A DNA stretch of 64,000 bases. Origin: CAYMUL01 sp964393605. Its GTDB lineage: Bacteria; Bacteroidota; Ignavibacteria; Ignavibacteriales; Ignavibacteriaceae. The position numbers were made by a program, and so were the translations under genes. Position 1 is the first letter of the stretch. Each line of letters opens with the position of its first letter. Of this stretch, positions 16,011 through 25,058 are shown piece after piece. The DNA lies in the NCBI GenBank assembly GCA_964393605.1, contig CAYMUL010000017.1, forward strand, positions 3,158 through 67,157, written 5' to 3'. The notes below the pieces were generated by a model. It was not told the origin of the DNA and did no database searches. It was given only the letters and a program-made list of their open reading frames with translations.

Positions 16011-17444
16011 ATGTTAAAACTATTCTTTCTAATAATTGGTACGAGTTTTATTTACTCACAACCATCCGGAGTTACACAGATAACCAACTTCGATATGGAC
16101 TGCAGAAATCCTTCCTTGTTATTTACGGGATCACAATCAAGTACGACTTATCTGGTTTTCGAGGGGTATACTGATTCAGTTGTTAATATTTACTCGATGC
16201 AATACTCTCCATCATCGAATACTTTTTACAATCTTAAAAATCTTACAAATAACAGTAGTAAAAATATTAAACCGATCTTGCAAGTAGCAGAGCTTGCGAC
16301 AGATCTCCTTTTCTTTCAGACAAACAAGCGAGGGAATTGGGATATAGAACTCGCGCTTCCTTATGACACCGCTTCTTCCCCTTTCTTGTCGACTCAAGAT
16401 GACGAGACGAATTTCAACTTTGTTTCTCACTCTTTAACTCCGCAAAAATTTTCGGCAATTTATCATAAGAATGACGACATACATTTAATCTTAGATTATA
16501 ATGGCAGTTTAGTTGATGAAAAAATTTTCGATAGCGACACTTCCATAAAATACATTCAAGCGACAGGCTCGGTTAAGCTAATTGATAAACCTTCCGGCTT
16601 CATTGCCGCAATCGGAGTTTCACCGGGAGAACAACCCAAGGTTTATTATCGATATAGAAATGAAAACGACAATTCTTGGGGACCGGTTAAAGTTGCCTAC
16701 GATAGCGGTTCGTGCCAAAGGATTTTTGCCTTTCAAGATCGCCTTGCTATTGAAAGCGTGATTAACGGGAAAATAAATATCTACATGTTTGAAAACGTTT
16801 TTCAGTTTGGAAATAATTTACTTGCAAAGCCTGTTAATGCCCAAAATGATTTTGAGTCGTTTACTTATAAGGGCGTTGATCTGAATAGTCTCGTCCCATG
16901 CCCAATTGAACCGCACCTGCTAAGCGCTTTTCAATTGCGGAGAAATGATTCCATATTTATTTATACCAAGGGAAATTTAAATCAACATACCCTCTTTGAT
17001 ACTATAATTTATACTTCAGTTAAAAATGGAAGTTTGGAAATAAAACCAATGTACATTGGTTTATTTAATGAATTCATTTCATACACTATTTGGGAAGACA
17101 GCGCGAATGGAAAAATAAACTTATTCGGAATGAAGCGAGAAGATTTTATAACCGATATTGAAGATCATCCGGTTGCTGTTAATTCTTTCCAACTCTATCA
17201 GAATTATCCAAATCCATTTAATCCGAGTACAACAATTAGTTGGCAATCGCCAATAAGTAGCAGACAAACTCTAAAAATATTTGATGTTCTTGGCAATGAA
17301 GTTGTAACTCTCGTTGACGAATATCGACCGGAGGGAAAATATAAAGTTCAATATGATGCTGCTACACTTGCAAGCGGAATTTATTTCTATCGTTTGCAAG
17401 CAGGAAAGTTTGTTTCAACCAAGAAATTCATTTTGATGAAATAA
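16011..17444 (+). CDS. T9SS-sorted exported protein, probable beta-propeller
   Basis: 477 residues; start after TTGGAGTATTAGT-ATG. Signal peptide MLKLFFLIIGTSFIYS. The body (residues ~20-385) has recurring strand patterns such as YLVFEGY, LLFFQTNKRGNWDIELA and FAFQDRLAIES that suggest a propeller, but no named motif repeats clearly. The C-terminus is a T9SS sorting domain (QNYPNPFNPST...KKFILMK). Its DNA around the PNPFNP codons is nearly identical to that of the gene at 14871-15719. Function unknown; expected to be surface-attached or secreted. Confidence 0.75.
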   Translation: MLKLFFLIIGTSFIYSQPSGVTQITNFDMDCRNPSLLFTGSQSSTTYLVFEGYTDSVVNIYSMQYSPSSNTFYNLKNLTNNSSKNIKPILQVAELATDLLFFQTNKRGNWDIELALPYDTASSPFLSTQDDETNFNFVSHSLTPQKFSAIYHKNDDIHLILDYNGSLVDEKIFDSDTSIKYIQATGSVKLIDKPSGFIAAIGVSPGEQPKVYYRYRNENDNSWGPVKVAYDSGSCQRIFAFQDRLAIESVINGKINIYMFENVFQFGNNLLAKPVNAQNDFESFTYKGVDLNSLVPCPIEPHLLSAFQLRRNDSIFIYTKGNLNQHTLFDTIIYTSVKNGSLEIKPMYIGLFNEFISYTIWEDSANGKINLFGMKREDFITDIEDHPVAVNSFQLYQNYPNPFNPSTTISWQSPISSRQTLKIFDVLGNEVVTLVDEYRPEGKYKVQYDAATLASGIYFYRLQAGKFVSTKKFILMK

Positions 17445-17467
17445 ATTTTTTTTAGATTAGTTTTTTC

Positions 17468-17500
17468 AAGTCCTGGTATTCATCGGGGCTTTTTATTTTA
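17468..17500 (+). terminator. Rho-independent terminator of the 16011-17444 gene
   Basis: AAGTCCTG-GTATTCAT-CGGGGCTT forms an 8-bp stem with two G-T pairs, followed by TTTTATTTT. It lies 24 bases after the stop codon. Confidence 0.7.
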
Positions 17501-17684
17501 GCTTCAAAATTTTAATCTGTGGAAATCAGTCACATCTGTGTGCAATTAATTTTTTAACCGCAAAGGGAATTTTTCATTTTTAATTTGTAATTTTTAATTC
17601 TTTCCACTTGCTATTAATCGTTGTTATTAAAAAAAAAGAGAATGCCACAAAGGCACCAAGACACAAAGGAATTTATTATTTACG

Positions 17685-17740
17685 ATTGTCCATTCTCAAT
17701 TGTCCATTCTCAATTATCCATTCTCAATTGTCCATTCTCA
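17685..17740. repeat. 14-bp tandem repeat, four units
   Basis: Four head-to-tail copies of ATTGTCCATTCTCA (third copy ATTATCC...) fill exactly 56 bases. There are no spacers, so this is not a CRISPR array. Confidence 0.85.
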
Positions 17741-17819
17741 ACCATTCATTTTTAATTTGTAATTTTTAATTAATCAATATCATCCGCATGCCTTTAAATC
17801 TTAGTGCAAACTAAGTGAT

Positions 17820-17868
17820 CTTAGTGTCTCAGTGGTAAATAAAGAAGTTAAACCACACAGACACTAAG
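17820..17868. repeat. 17-bp inverted repeat
   Basis: CTTAGTGTCTCAGTGGT (17820-17836) and ACCACACAGACACTAAG (17852-17868) pair at 15 of 17 positions around a 15-base loop. A smaller CTTAGTG...ACTAAG pair lies just before it. It may be a degenerate mobile-element end or a hairpin. Confidence 0.5.
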
Positions 17869-18179
17869 GGCACTGAGAAACACTTAGCCAATTTTTTTTC
17901 ACCGCAGAGGCACCAAGACGCAAAGTAAAATTCATTTTTAATTTGTAATTTTTAATTGTTCCGTGTCATGCATTTGTTACAAAAATCCTTACACATACAC
18001 ATACGCTTAAACTTACACTGCATTCCATCTCGTTCCTCGTGGGGAAAAAAACTTAGACGCAAAGGCAAAAATTTTTTTTTAATTCTTTCTTTTACCAAAA
18101 GGAAAACTGATAACAATTTTCAACTTTATGTACATAATGTTATTTTGCCGTCGTACAATAACCATAATTTATATTCGTT

Positions 18180-19085
18180 ATGAAAGAAACAATTTTACTC
18201 GCAGGCGCATCGGGATTGATTGGCAAGAGTCTCTACTCCTCGCTTAAAGATCAACATGATTTTATAATACTCGGCAGAAGCAATTCAGCATCTCAAAAAT
18301 CTCTACCGAACGCAAAATGTTATATTCAATGGAGCGATGAAAATGCTCTGCGAGATGCAGTGAATCAATGCGATGTAGTTATCAATCTTGCCGGTGCCGG
18401 TATTGCCGATAAAAGATGGACACCCTCGTACAAAAAAATAATTCTGGAAAGTCGAACCGATTCCACGCGAAGTTTAATTACATCAATTAAGAGTGCAACC
18501 AAGAAACCTGCGCTATTTATCTCCGCTTCGGGCATCGGGATTTACGGCGACAGGGGAAATCAAACATTGACGGAATCTTCTTCAATCGGAGATGATTTTC
18601 TTGCGAAAGTTTGCGATTTGTGGGAAAGCGAATCGAATGTGCTCAACTCGCTCGGCGTGCGCAGAGTTGTGTTGAGAATTGGTGTCGTGCTTTCAAATAA
18701 TGGAGGCGCATTGATGAAAATGGTTACGCCGTTCAAGTATTTTATCGGCGGAAAATTGGGAAGCGGCAATCAATTTCTTTCCTGGATTCATATCGATGAT
18801 TTGATTTCAGTTTTCGGTGAAGCAATTGAAAATGAAAATTACTTCGGTATAATTAATGTTGTTTCGCCGAACCCGGTTACAATGCGTGAGTTTGCCGGGT
18901 TACTCGGCAAAGTGATGAATCGTCCTTCAATATTTCCCGTGCCTGAAATTGTTTTGAAATTAATTTTGGGCGAGAGCGCAATAATGGTACTCGGCGGACA
19001 GAATGTTGTGCCTAAAAAACTTTTAGAGTATAATTTCCATTTCAAATTCTCTAATGCCGAAGATGCGTTGCATGCGTTGTTGTGA
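18180..19085 (+). CDS. TIGR01777 family NAD-dependent epimerase-like protein
   Basis: 301 residues of the SulA/YfcH-like (TIGR01777) family. The Rossmann motif GASGLIGKSL is at residues 8-17, INLAGAGIADKRWTPSYKK and ESRT follow, then SASGIGIYGDRG and the C-terminal DUF1731-type part. The family is an atypical short-chain dehydrogenase group whose substrate is not established. No Shine-Dalgarno is visible: TATATTCGTT directly precedes the ATG and resembles the lineage's -7 promoter element, so the mRNA may be nearly leaderless (inference). Convergent with the rpiB fragment downstream. Confidence 0.88.
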   Translation: MKETILLAGASGLIGKSLYSSLKDQHDFIILGRSNSASQKSLPNAKCYIQWSDENALRDAVNQCDVVINLAGAGIADKRWTPSYKKIILESRTDSTRSLITSIKSATKKPALFISASGIGIYGDRGNQTLTESSSIGDDFLAKVCDLWESESNVLNSLGVRRVVLRIGVVLSNNGGALMKMVTPFKYFIGGKLGSGNQFLSWIHIDDLISVFGEAIENENYFGIINVVSPNPVTMREFAGLLGKVMNRPSIFPVPEIVLKLILGESAIMVLGGQNVVPKKLLEYNFHFKFSNAEDALHALL

Positions 19086-19129
19086 TTTTGTAAAAATAAG
19101 TGTAAATACTTTTAACCATCATTCTCCCC

Positions 19130-19378
19130 TCACTTTTCCAACTCATTCACCTTTTGCAGTCTGCGCAAGTGTCGTTCTTCGCCGCTGAATTGTGCAGAGG
19201 CAAAAGCATCGACAAGTTTTAGACCAACGGCACCGCCGACAATTCTTCCTCCCAAACATAGTACATTCATATCGTCAGGCTCAACTCCCTGCGCGGCGGA
19301 ATAAATATCGTGACACACAACCGCATGCAAAAAATTACCTGACACAAACTCACTTTTATTCTTTTTCAAAAAACTCAT
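19130..19378 (-). pseudogene. Truncated duplicate of rpiB (C-terminal part)
   Basis: The 82-residue frame matches residues ~85-147 of the RpiB encoded at 21853-22299 (VCHDIYSAAQGVE, MNVLCLGGRIVGGA, FASAQFSGEERH). A 149-base core (19170-19318 versus 21896-22044) differs at only 5 positions. It lacks the N-terminal half with the active-site Cys motif (VCGSGVG) and the phosphate-binding residues, and its first ~18 residues are unrelated. It is therefore very unlikely to be an active isomerase. It lies immediately downstream of the T9SS propeller gene, while the intact rpiB lies upstream of it on the same strand. Confidence 0.88.
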
Positions 19379-19381
19379 TCA

Positions 19382-21607
19382 TCATTTTATGATAATGAAT
19401 GAATTCGATTTTGAAAATTTCGATGCGCGAAGTTTTAAAGTATAAATCCCACTTGCAATATTATCCGAACTCCAATTGAATTGATGAAATCCCTTTGTCA
19501 GATCTCCGGAGAAAACTTCATCCACTTTCCTTCCAATCATGTCATAAATTTCTAACGATAAATTAGAGTCATGTGGCAAATAAAAACTGAAAATAGTATT
19601 GGAATTAAACGGGTTGGGATAGTTTTGAAAGATTCTAAACTCGTCGAAATCCCCGCTGTTTTCTGTTCCAATTTCAGTTATTACACTGAGCTTACTTTTA
19701 TAAAATCCGAGTTGAGTTGCGATAAAAATAAATCCATTTATGCCTCCGCTAATTGCAATCAGCGAAGTAGAATCTGGCTTATCGGCAATCTTATTCCATG
19801 TGATTCCGCTATTGATTGATCCAAATATTTCCCCGAATGTGTTGCAATAATATAGACTGTGTCTGGAATCAATGAAATATTTTTGCGGCTTCTCAAATAC
19901 AATCTGCATCCAGTCAATTCCATCATTTGTTGACTTGAATATTCCTTCACTACAAATAGCAAACAATGACGAATCGTATTGACGATATCGAATGTATTCT
20001 AAACTTGCCTGTGTAAAAGGAGTTTGAATTGGAGTAAAATTATTATTAGTAAGATCGAATAAATACAGATAGTTGTCTCTCAATACAAAAGCAAAATTAT
20101 AATTTTTTATAGCAATTAATTTGTTCCCAGTCTGCGCGGCATCTGAGTAGGACCACGTTTGACCGAAATCTATTGAATAAGCAATTGTTCTATTCGCAAG
20201 ACTCAGTATAACGACGCCTTCATCAGTGGCATCCAAAGTTTTAAACGACCAAGGCACGCCCACACCAACAGAATAATATATTCTTTCCCAGGAAGTTCCA
20301 TTGTTAGTAGAATATGAGAGCTCCGAGTATCCGCCATCACCACCATTATAATTATAAGTGGCAAAAATTCTTCCGGACGGCGTAAGCATGAAATATTGAT
20401 TAGGAAAAATAATTTTATCCCAGGATGAAAAAGAAAGAGAAGTTCTATAAAATGCAGTGTTGTTCAATGCATCGCTATATTTCAGTTTTAGATAAATCAC
20501 CCCGTTAATAGCTTCTGAAACAAATTGAATTATTGGTTTAATGCGAATAGTTTCAACTTGCCGCCAGATAATTTTATTATTAACAACATTTTTAAAAATG
20601 CCTATTTCATTTACTGCGATTAAGCTTAACATATTAGTTCTGATTAATCCCATACATTTTTTTTGTGAAGCTAATGTCCACGTCGAACCCTTGTCTATCG
20701 ATTTAAATAACCCGCCTGCTTTTGTGCTTAATAATAACTCATTATTAAAATCCTTTAAAATACCGATTATTGAATATGTATATCCCGGAAGGTCAATCTT
20801 CCTCCAAGTTTCACCATAGTTGGTTGATTTGAAGACTTCATTGGCAAAATCTGTACCGCTATTAGTGGCGAGAAGGGTCGTGTCATCAACAAAAATTAAG
20901 TTACTCCTTTCTGTCGAATACCAATGAGCTGTTAACCCTTCGCTTCTCCGAATCCATGTTGTACAACCGTCCGTTGAATAGTAGATGCCGGAATCATTGA
21001 CGCATATAAAGTAGTCCCCATTCGGGCTTTCGGTGATGCTGAGTATTGGTCTGGGGGGTTGTGAGAGAAAATTCCATGTTTCCGCAAGATCATCGGAATA
21101 AAACAAACCATATCCTCCGAAATAAACCAGCAATAATCCGGTGCTATTAAGATACATTCGAAATGCGTTATATCCGGGCATCAGATGAAACCAGGTAATC
21201 CCGCCATCCAATGACCGAAGAATACCGTTTCCAACTAAACTAACATACATATTGTTTTGAGGATCAATCAAAATATCGCTTAGCCATCCACTTAGTTCTG
21301 AAATTTTAAACCATGTTTCTCCATCATCGGTTGATTTAAGGATAGACGGATCTAAAGGTCTGAATGGATCTGCAGAGCTAACTGCATACAGATTTCCACT
21401 ATTGTCTTTGGTTATTTTGTGAAGACCTCCTTGATAAACTGTAGGAAGTTCAATGTTCTGCCAAAAATTATTCTGTGAAAATATTACATCTGCTGTGAAA
21501 ATAGAAATGATAATCCAGAATTTTGAATTCCCGATACAATTGGATAATCCACTAGTATGTGCATCGAAGAGTTTTTTTAAAATATGTATTATTGCTTTCA
21601 TTAACAT
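19382..21607 (-). CDS. T9SS-sorted BNR/Asp-box beta-propeller protein
   Basis: Up to 741 residues. The N-terminus is long before the hydrophobic segment FWIIISIFTADVIFSQ; ATGs at 21607 and 21601 are both possible, the latter better spaced from AAAAGAGAG. About ten Asp-box motifs (S-x-D-x-G-x-T-W: STDDGETW, SLDGGITW, STNYGETW, SIDKGSTW, SIDFGQTW, STNDGIDW, SINSGITW and variants) mark two stacked sortilin/YCF48-like propellers. The last ~80 residues are a T9SS sorting domain (QNYPNPFNSNT). Asp-box propellers occur in sialidases and photosystem assembly factors; no sialidase active-site set is visible here. It is flanked by rpiB sequences on both sides. Likely a surface or secreted protein. Confidence 0.85.
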   Translation of the reverse strand: MLMKAIIHILKKLFDAHTSGLSNCIGNSKFWIIISIFTADVIFSQNNFWQNIELPTVYQGGLHKITKDNSGNLYAVSSADPFRPLDPSILKSTDDGETWFKISELSGWLSDILIDPQNNMYVSLVGNGILRSLDGGITWFHLMPGYNAFRMYLNSTGLLLVYFGGYGLFYSDDLAETWNFLSQPPRPILSITESPNGDYFICVNDSGIYYSTDGCTTWIRRSEGLTAHWYSTERSNLIFVDDTTLLATNSGTDFANEVFKSTNYGETWRKIDLPGYTYSIIGILKDFNNELLLSTKAGGLFKSIDKGSTWTLASQKKCMGLIRTNMLSLIAVNEIGIFKNVVNNKIIWRQVETIRIKPIIQFVSEAINGVIYLKLKYSDALNNTAFYRTSLSFSSWDKIIFPNQYFMLTPSGRIFATYNYNGGDGGYSELSYSTNNGTSWERIYYSVGVGVPWSFKTLDATDEGVVILSLANRTIAYSIDFGQTWSYSDAAQTGNKLIAIKNYNFAFVLRDNYLYLFDLTNNNFTPIQTPFTQASLEYIRYRQYDSSLFAICSEGIFKSTNDGIDWMQIVFEKPQKYFIDSRHSLYYCNTFGEIFGSINSGITWNKIADKPDSTSLIAISGGINGFIFIATQLGFYKSKLSVITEIGTENSGDFDEFRIFQNYPNPFNSNTIFSFYLPHDSNLSLEIYDMIGRKVDEVFSGDLTKGFHQFNWSSDNIASGIYTLKLRASKFSKSNSFIIIK

Positions 21608-21852
21608 CTCTCTTTTATCATTTATGACATACTTCTGTTTCCTTAAAAAATTATGGAGTTCTCTTGTAATTAGAAAATTTATTTACAAATAGTTGATAAA
21701 ACAATACATGTAAAATTTATGAAATATTTTGTTTCAGAAAAAACTCAAAACCAATATTATTACTAAAATTAATTCTCCCGTTTGACGCATAGGTTATCGT
21801 AACTGGTTTCATTATTTGCTCTTCAGTTTCTTGGCTGAAAGTGATAATCCAC

Positions 21853-22299
21853 CTAATCCCTTTCTAGTTCGGTTACCTTTTTCAATCTTCGTTGATGTCG
21901 TTCTTCGCCGCTGAATTGTGCTGAAGCAAAAGCATCGACAAGTTTTAGGGCAACGGCACCGCCGACAATTCTTCCTCCCAAACATAGTACATTCATATCG
22001 TCATGCTCAACTCCCTGCGCGGCGGAATAAATATCGTGACACACTGCCGCACGTACCCCCTTGATTTTATTAGCCGCAATTGATGCACCCACTCCGCTAC
22101 CGCAAACAATTATTCCTTTATCTCCTTCTTGAGCAGAAATTTTTTTTGCAACTGCAATTGCAAAATCGGGATAATCATCTTTTGCATCGAAGACTAAATT
22201 TCCGATATCGTGAACATCAAAATCTTTATTTAAAAGATGTTCTTTAATTTCTTCCTTCAACGGGAAGCCGCCGTGATCGGCACCGATAATAATTTTCAT
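21853..22299 (-). CDS. rpiB: Ribose-5-phosphate isomerase B
   Basis: 148 residues, full length for the RpiB/LacAB family. It interconverts ribose 5-phosphate and ribulose 5-phosphate in the pentose phosphate pathway. Visible landmarks are GADHGGFPLKE at the N-terminus, the active-site Cys in IIVCGSGVGASIAANK, RAAVCHD and the late FSGEERHQRRL basic cluster. It starts 10 bases after the stop of the TonB-dependent receptor gene on the same strand. The 3' half is almost identical to the pseudogene copy at 19130-19378. Confidence 0.95.
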   Translation of the reverse strand: MKIIIGADHGGFPLKEEIKEHLLNKDFDVHDIGNLVFDAKDDYPDFAIAVAKKISAQEGDKGIIVCGSGVGASIAANKIKGVRAAVCHDIYSAAQGVEHDDMNVLCLGGRIVGGAVALKLVDAFASAQFSGEERHQRRLKKVTELERD

Positions 22300-22309
22300 T
22301 TTATTCCTT

Positions 22310-24271
22310 TTAGTTTAAAAATTCCCATGCAAGTCCGAAACGGATTCCTCGGCGGTACATTGGATAATATGCATACATAAAATATTCTCTGTCCAAAAGA
22401 TTTTCCCACGCAAAATAAACTATAGCAGTTTTTTGAATTCTTCCCGAAGCAACAAAATCAATTTGATAATCATTTTTCACTTCAGGTTGAACATAGAAAC
22501 TACGGTTAGAAAAATTTTCATAGTGCAGCAGCCAATTCGATTTGTAGTAGCGAATCGTAAATCCTGTTTGAAGTTCCAAATTGTTTGTGAAAAGTGAATC
22601 GCGATAAAATATATTTATTGTTGAATGAAGCGATGGATTGGGATTGAACGAAAAGATTTTTCCCGATTCGTGTTGATCGTATTTTTTGCTTTCATGCGTG
22701 ATAAATCCTTCGAACCAAATTTTCCAAATTGGGAAGATTAGTTTTGTACTGAAACCCAAATCACTAATTAATCTATTCGGAAGCGGTGGGACTGAAGGCG
22801 GTACATTCCACTCGGCGGGATAAGCTTCAAAGTATAAATTTTGATAAGCGCGATAATACATTCCCAACGTGAAATCGAATTGCAGATATTTTATTTTCAA
22901 TTCTGTTTCGAGTGAATTAGTTTTGGGAAATTCAATAACATTGTAATAAAATGCAGATGATAATTGATATGAAGAGAAGCCTGCGTAAAGCGAAATATTA
23001 TCGTTCGCATGAAAATTAAAATCCGCACCGAAACCGCCAAAACTACTTCCGCCAATTTTTGAGTAACGGAAAAATAGTGAGGGGATAAATCTGTCCGAAA
23101 ATAATTTTCCTGTTAAGTTTGAAGAAAGTGTTGTAGTAGTAGCGTCTTCTTCGAGCTTATTTATTAAGCCCGCAGTCATTGTTGAAAATATACTTTCGCT
23201 CTCATATTTAATTGATTGAAAGATAAAATTGGCAGAAAGAGCATCCGGTAATATTTGATAGTGGGAGTTCAAAGTAAAAACTTTCGTTGAGTAATCTTGA
23301 TCAATTAGATTACTGCGAAGGGAATCTTTTTCTTCAAAGCGATATTCACGTTTTTCATTTTGCAAAGAAAAGTTTAATTCTGTCCGCAAGTTTCCATATT
23401 GAAAAAGCGAACCAACATTCAAATTATTTCGAAACTCCTTCTGATATCTTTCCAGATATAAAACCGGCGCGGAAAGATAAGCGTACATAATATTATTTAT
23501 ATCAGTTGTTAAAGTTTTGATTGAGTCAAGATTAACACCGCCGTTTAAGTCGGTAATCTTTCGCGAGTAAAAATATTCAGCGTACACATTAAACAAAGAA
23601 GATGCATAATATTTCAAATTCGCTTTCCCTAACCAATGGGAAAAAGAAGTTCGCTTGTAAGAATCATCCTGTTTCCGATTAGTAATATCAAGGTTAAAGT
23701 TCAATCTCTTAAAAAGAAAAATACCTGCGCGAGCATCAATCATCGCTTCGCCGAAATTTCCTTCATAATATTTTATCCTCGTATAAGGATAATTTGAAAT
23801 AATATCTTTTGAAATGAAATTGATGGCAACGTTGTTGGCATTATAACCGTAAAGAAATGCGCGTGGTGAGCGAATAATCTCTATCGAATCGACATCTTCG
23901 CTTTGAATAAAATTATAATCATAAAAATTTGTAGCGGCATTCGTCAAATCAAAATTATTGCGGAGAACGGATGCATTACCAAATCCGCCGCCGTAAAGCA
24001 AAAGCTCGTTCGGTTGTCCGTAACTTCCAAACGATCTTTGAAATGCGAAAGGAATAGAGGAAAAAAAATCTGCGACGAATCTGTAATCCGAAAATGAAAG
24101 TGTTTCGTTCGAAATAAAAGTCGATGTTTGCGATAATGGAAGCGATGAAAAAATTACGAGTGTATCGGTGTACTTTATAGGTTCAATCATCGCCGAATCT
24201 GCTTGCACAGAGCTTGTATCCGTTTGCGCGTTGAGCAAAAACGGAGTGAGCAATAAATAGAGAAAAATCAT
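22310..24271 (-). CDS. TonB-dependent outer-membrane receptor (plug and barrel)
   Basis: 653 residues. Short signal peptide (MIFLYLLLTPFLLNAQ). The plug domain is seen in residues ~45-155: FISNETLSFSDYRFVADFFSSIP, a glycine-rich LLLYGGGFGNASV, then DVDSIEIIRSPRAFLYG, the classic plug-end motif. The remainder alternates amphipathic strands with Tyr/Phe girdles, ending YRRGIRFGLAWEFLN. It lacks the carboxypeptidase-like N-terminal domain of SusC types. Ligand (siderophore, cobalamin or other) unknown; no partner transporter is adjacent. It shares an operon orientation with rpiB, and faces a divergent methyltransferase gene. Confidence 0.82.
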   Translation of the reverse strand: MIFLYLLLTPFLLNAQTDTSSVQADSAMIEPIKYTDTLVIFSSLPLSQTSTFISNETLSFSDYRFVADFFSSIPFAFQRSFGSYGQPNELLLYGGGFGNASVLRNNFDLTNAATNFYDYNFIQSEDVDSIEIIRSPRAFLYGYNANNVAINFISKDIISNYPYTRIKYYEGNFGEAMIDARAGIFLFKRLNFNLDITNRKQDDSYKRTSFSHWLGKANLKYYASSLFNVYAEYFYSRKITDLNGGVNLDSIKTLTTDINNIMYAYLSAPVLYLERYQKEFRNNLNVGSLFQYGNLRTELNFSLQNEKREYRFEEKDSLRSNLIDQDYSTKVFTLNSHYQILPDALSANFIFQSIKYESESIFSTMTAGLINKLEEDATTTTLSSNLTGKLFSDRFIPSLFFRYSKIGGSSFGGFGADFNFHANDNISLYAGFSSYQLSSAFYYNVIEFPKTNSLETELKIKYLQFDFTLGMYYRAYQNLYFEAYPAEWNVPPSVPPLPNRLISDLGFSTKLIFPIWKIWFEGFITHESKKYDQHESGKIFSFNPNPSLHSTINIFYRDSLFTNNLELQTGFTIRYYKSNWLLHYENFSNRSFYVQPEVKNDYQIDFVASGRIQKTAIVYFAWENLLDREYFMYAYYPMYRRGIRFGLAWEFLN

Positions 24272-24353
24272 TTAACTTTGCTTGAAGGAAAAAATTATTT
24301 ATAAAATGCTTAATGAAAAAATACTAAACAGAATCGAATTAGTTAAGGTGTGA

Positions 24354-25058
24354 ATGGAAAAAACTATCTTACTTCCGGGATTATCGGAACAATTGCGGTT
24401 GCTCGTAAAATCTGTTTCGACCAAAAATAAAAAAATTTTAGTCATGGGAAGCCATTCGGAATTTATCGCCGAACAACTTTTAAGTGCATCCGAGGATGTA
24501 ACCGTTATAGTTGAAGATGAATATTCATTGCTCGAATCGCGCTTCCGGATTGGCAGACCCGACTTAACGCAGTTCCGTTTGATGAGTTTTAGCAAAACAG
24601 ATTTTCCCGATTCTACTTTCGACATTGTTTTTGCGCAAGCATCAATCACTAATTCCGATCGCAACAAAATATTTAAAGAGATAAAGAGAATATTAAAACC
24701 TGCGGGAAAATTTTCGCTCGGCGAAATTGTTTCACTCAATTTTATTCTACCGAAATTCGTCAACGATATTTTAAGCCGTTCGAACCTTGTCCCGATTTAT
24801 TTTTCGAATCTGATCAGCGATTATACTTCAAAGGGATTTAAAATATTATTGCAACAAGAGTGTAATGCAAAGTTGAAAGAATATTACGAAACAATTAAAA
24901 AGATTTTACTTATGGATCCCAAATTAAAAGGAGAGATTATTAGTCGATACGATAGAAAACTTTACGACAAAATTTCTCATGAACTAAACGCTTACTTAAA
25001 ATTGGGAATGGAGAAGCATATCGGATTTTATATTTCAATTTTGGAAAAGGAAGATTGA
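24354..25058 (+). CDS. Class I SAM-dependent methyltransferase-like protein
   Basis: 234 residues. KKILVMGSHSEFIAEQLL is a divergent SAM-binding motif I, DFPDSTFDIVFAQASI a motif IV region, and RILKPAGKFSLGEIVSL the post-II strand typical of UbiE-like methyltransferases (Methyltransf_11). The glycine-rich loop is weak (VMGSHSEF), so SAM binding is likely but not certain. Its stop overlaps the TTG start of the RumA-type methyltransferase gene, implying co-translation and possibly a shared RNA-related role. Confidence 0.72.
   Translation: MEKTILLPGLSEQLRLLVKSVSTKNKKILVMGSHSEFIAEQLLSASEDVTVIVEDEYSLLESRFRIGRPDLTQFRLMSFSKTDFPDSTFDIVFAQASITNSDRNKIFKEIKRILKPAGKFSLGEIVSLNFILPKFVNDILSRSNLVPIYFSNLISDYTSKGFKILLQQECNAKLKEYYETIKKILLMDPKLKGEIISRYDRKLYDKISHELNAYLKLGMEKHIGFYISILEKED

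Larger units (their letters stand above)
17573..17957. repeat. Three copies of a 27-bp repeat in a gene-free region
   Basis: An identical 27-mer beginning TTCATTTTTAATTTG occurs at 17573-17599, 17745-17771 and 17931-17957. Between copies are recurring phrases (GGCACCAAGAC-CAAAG at about 17652 and 17910). The whole 735-base gap 17445-18179 contains no convincing gene; it looks like an accumulation site for short intergenic repeats. Confidence 0.8.

Noticed and set aside
17685..17740. Possible CRISPR array
   Set aside because: The 14-bp units are directly adjacent with no spacers, and no cas genes are present.
21720..21852. Open stretch of about 47 codons on the minus strand after rpiB
   Set aside because: No start codon with a ribosome site at its beginning and no recognisable domain; probably chance.
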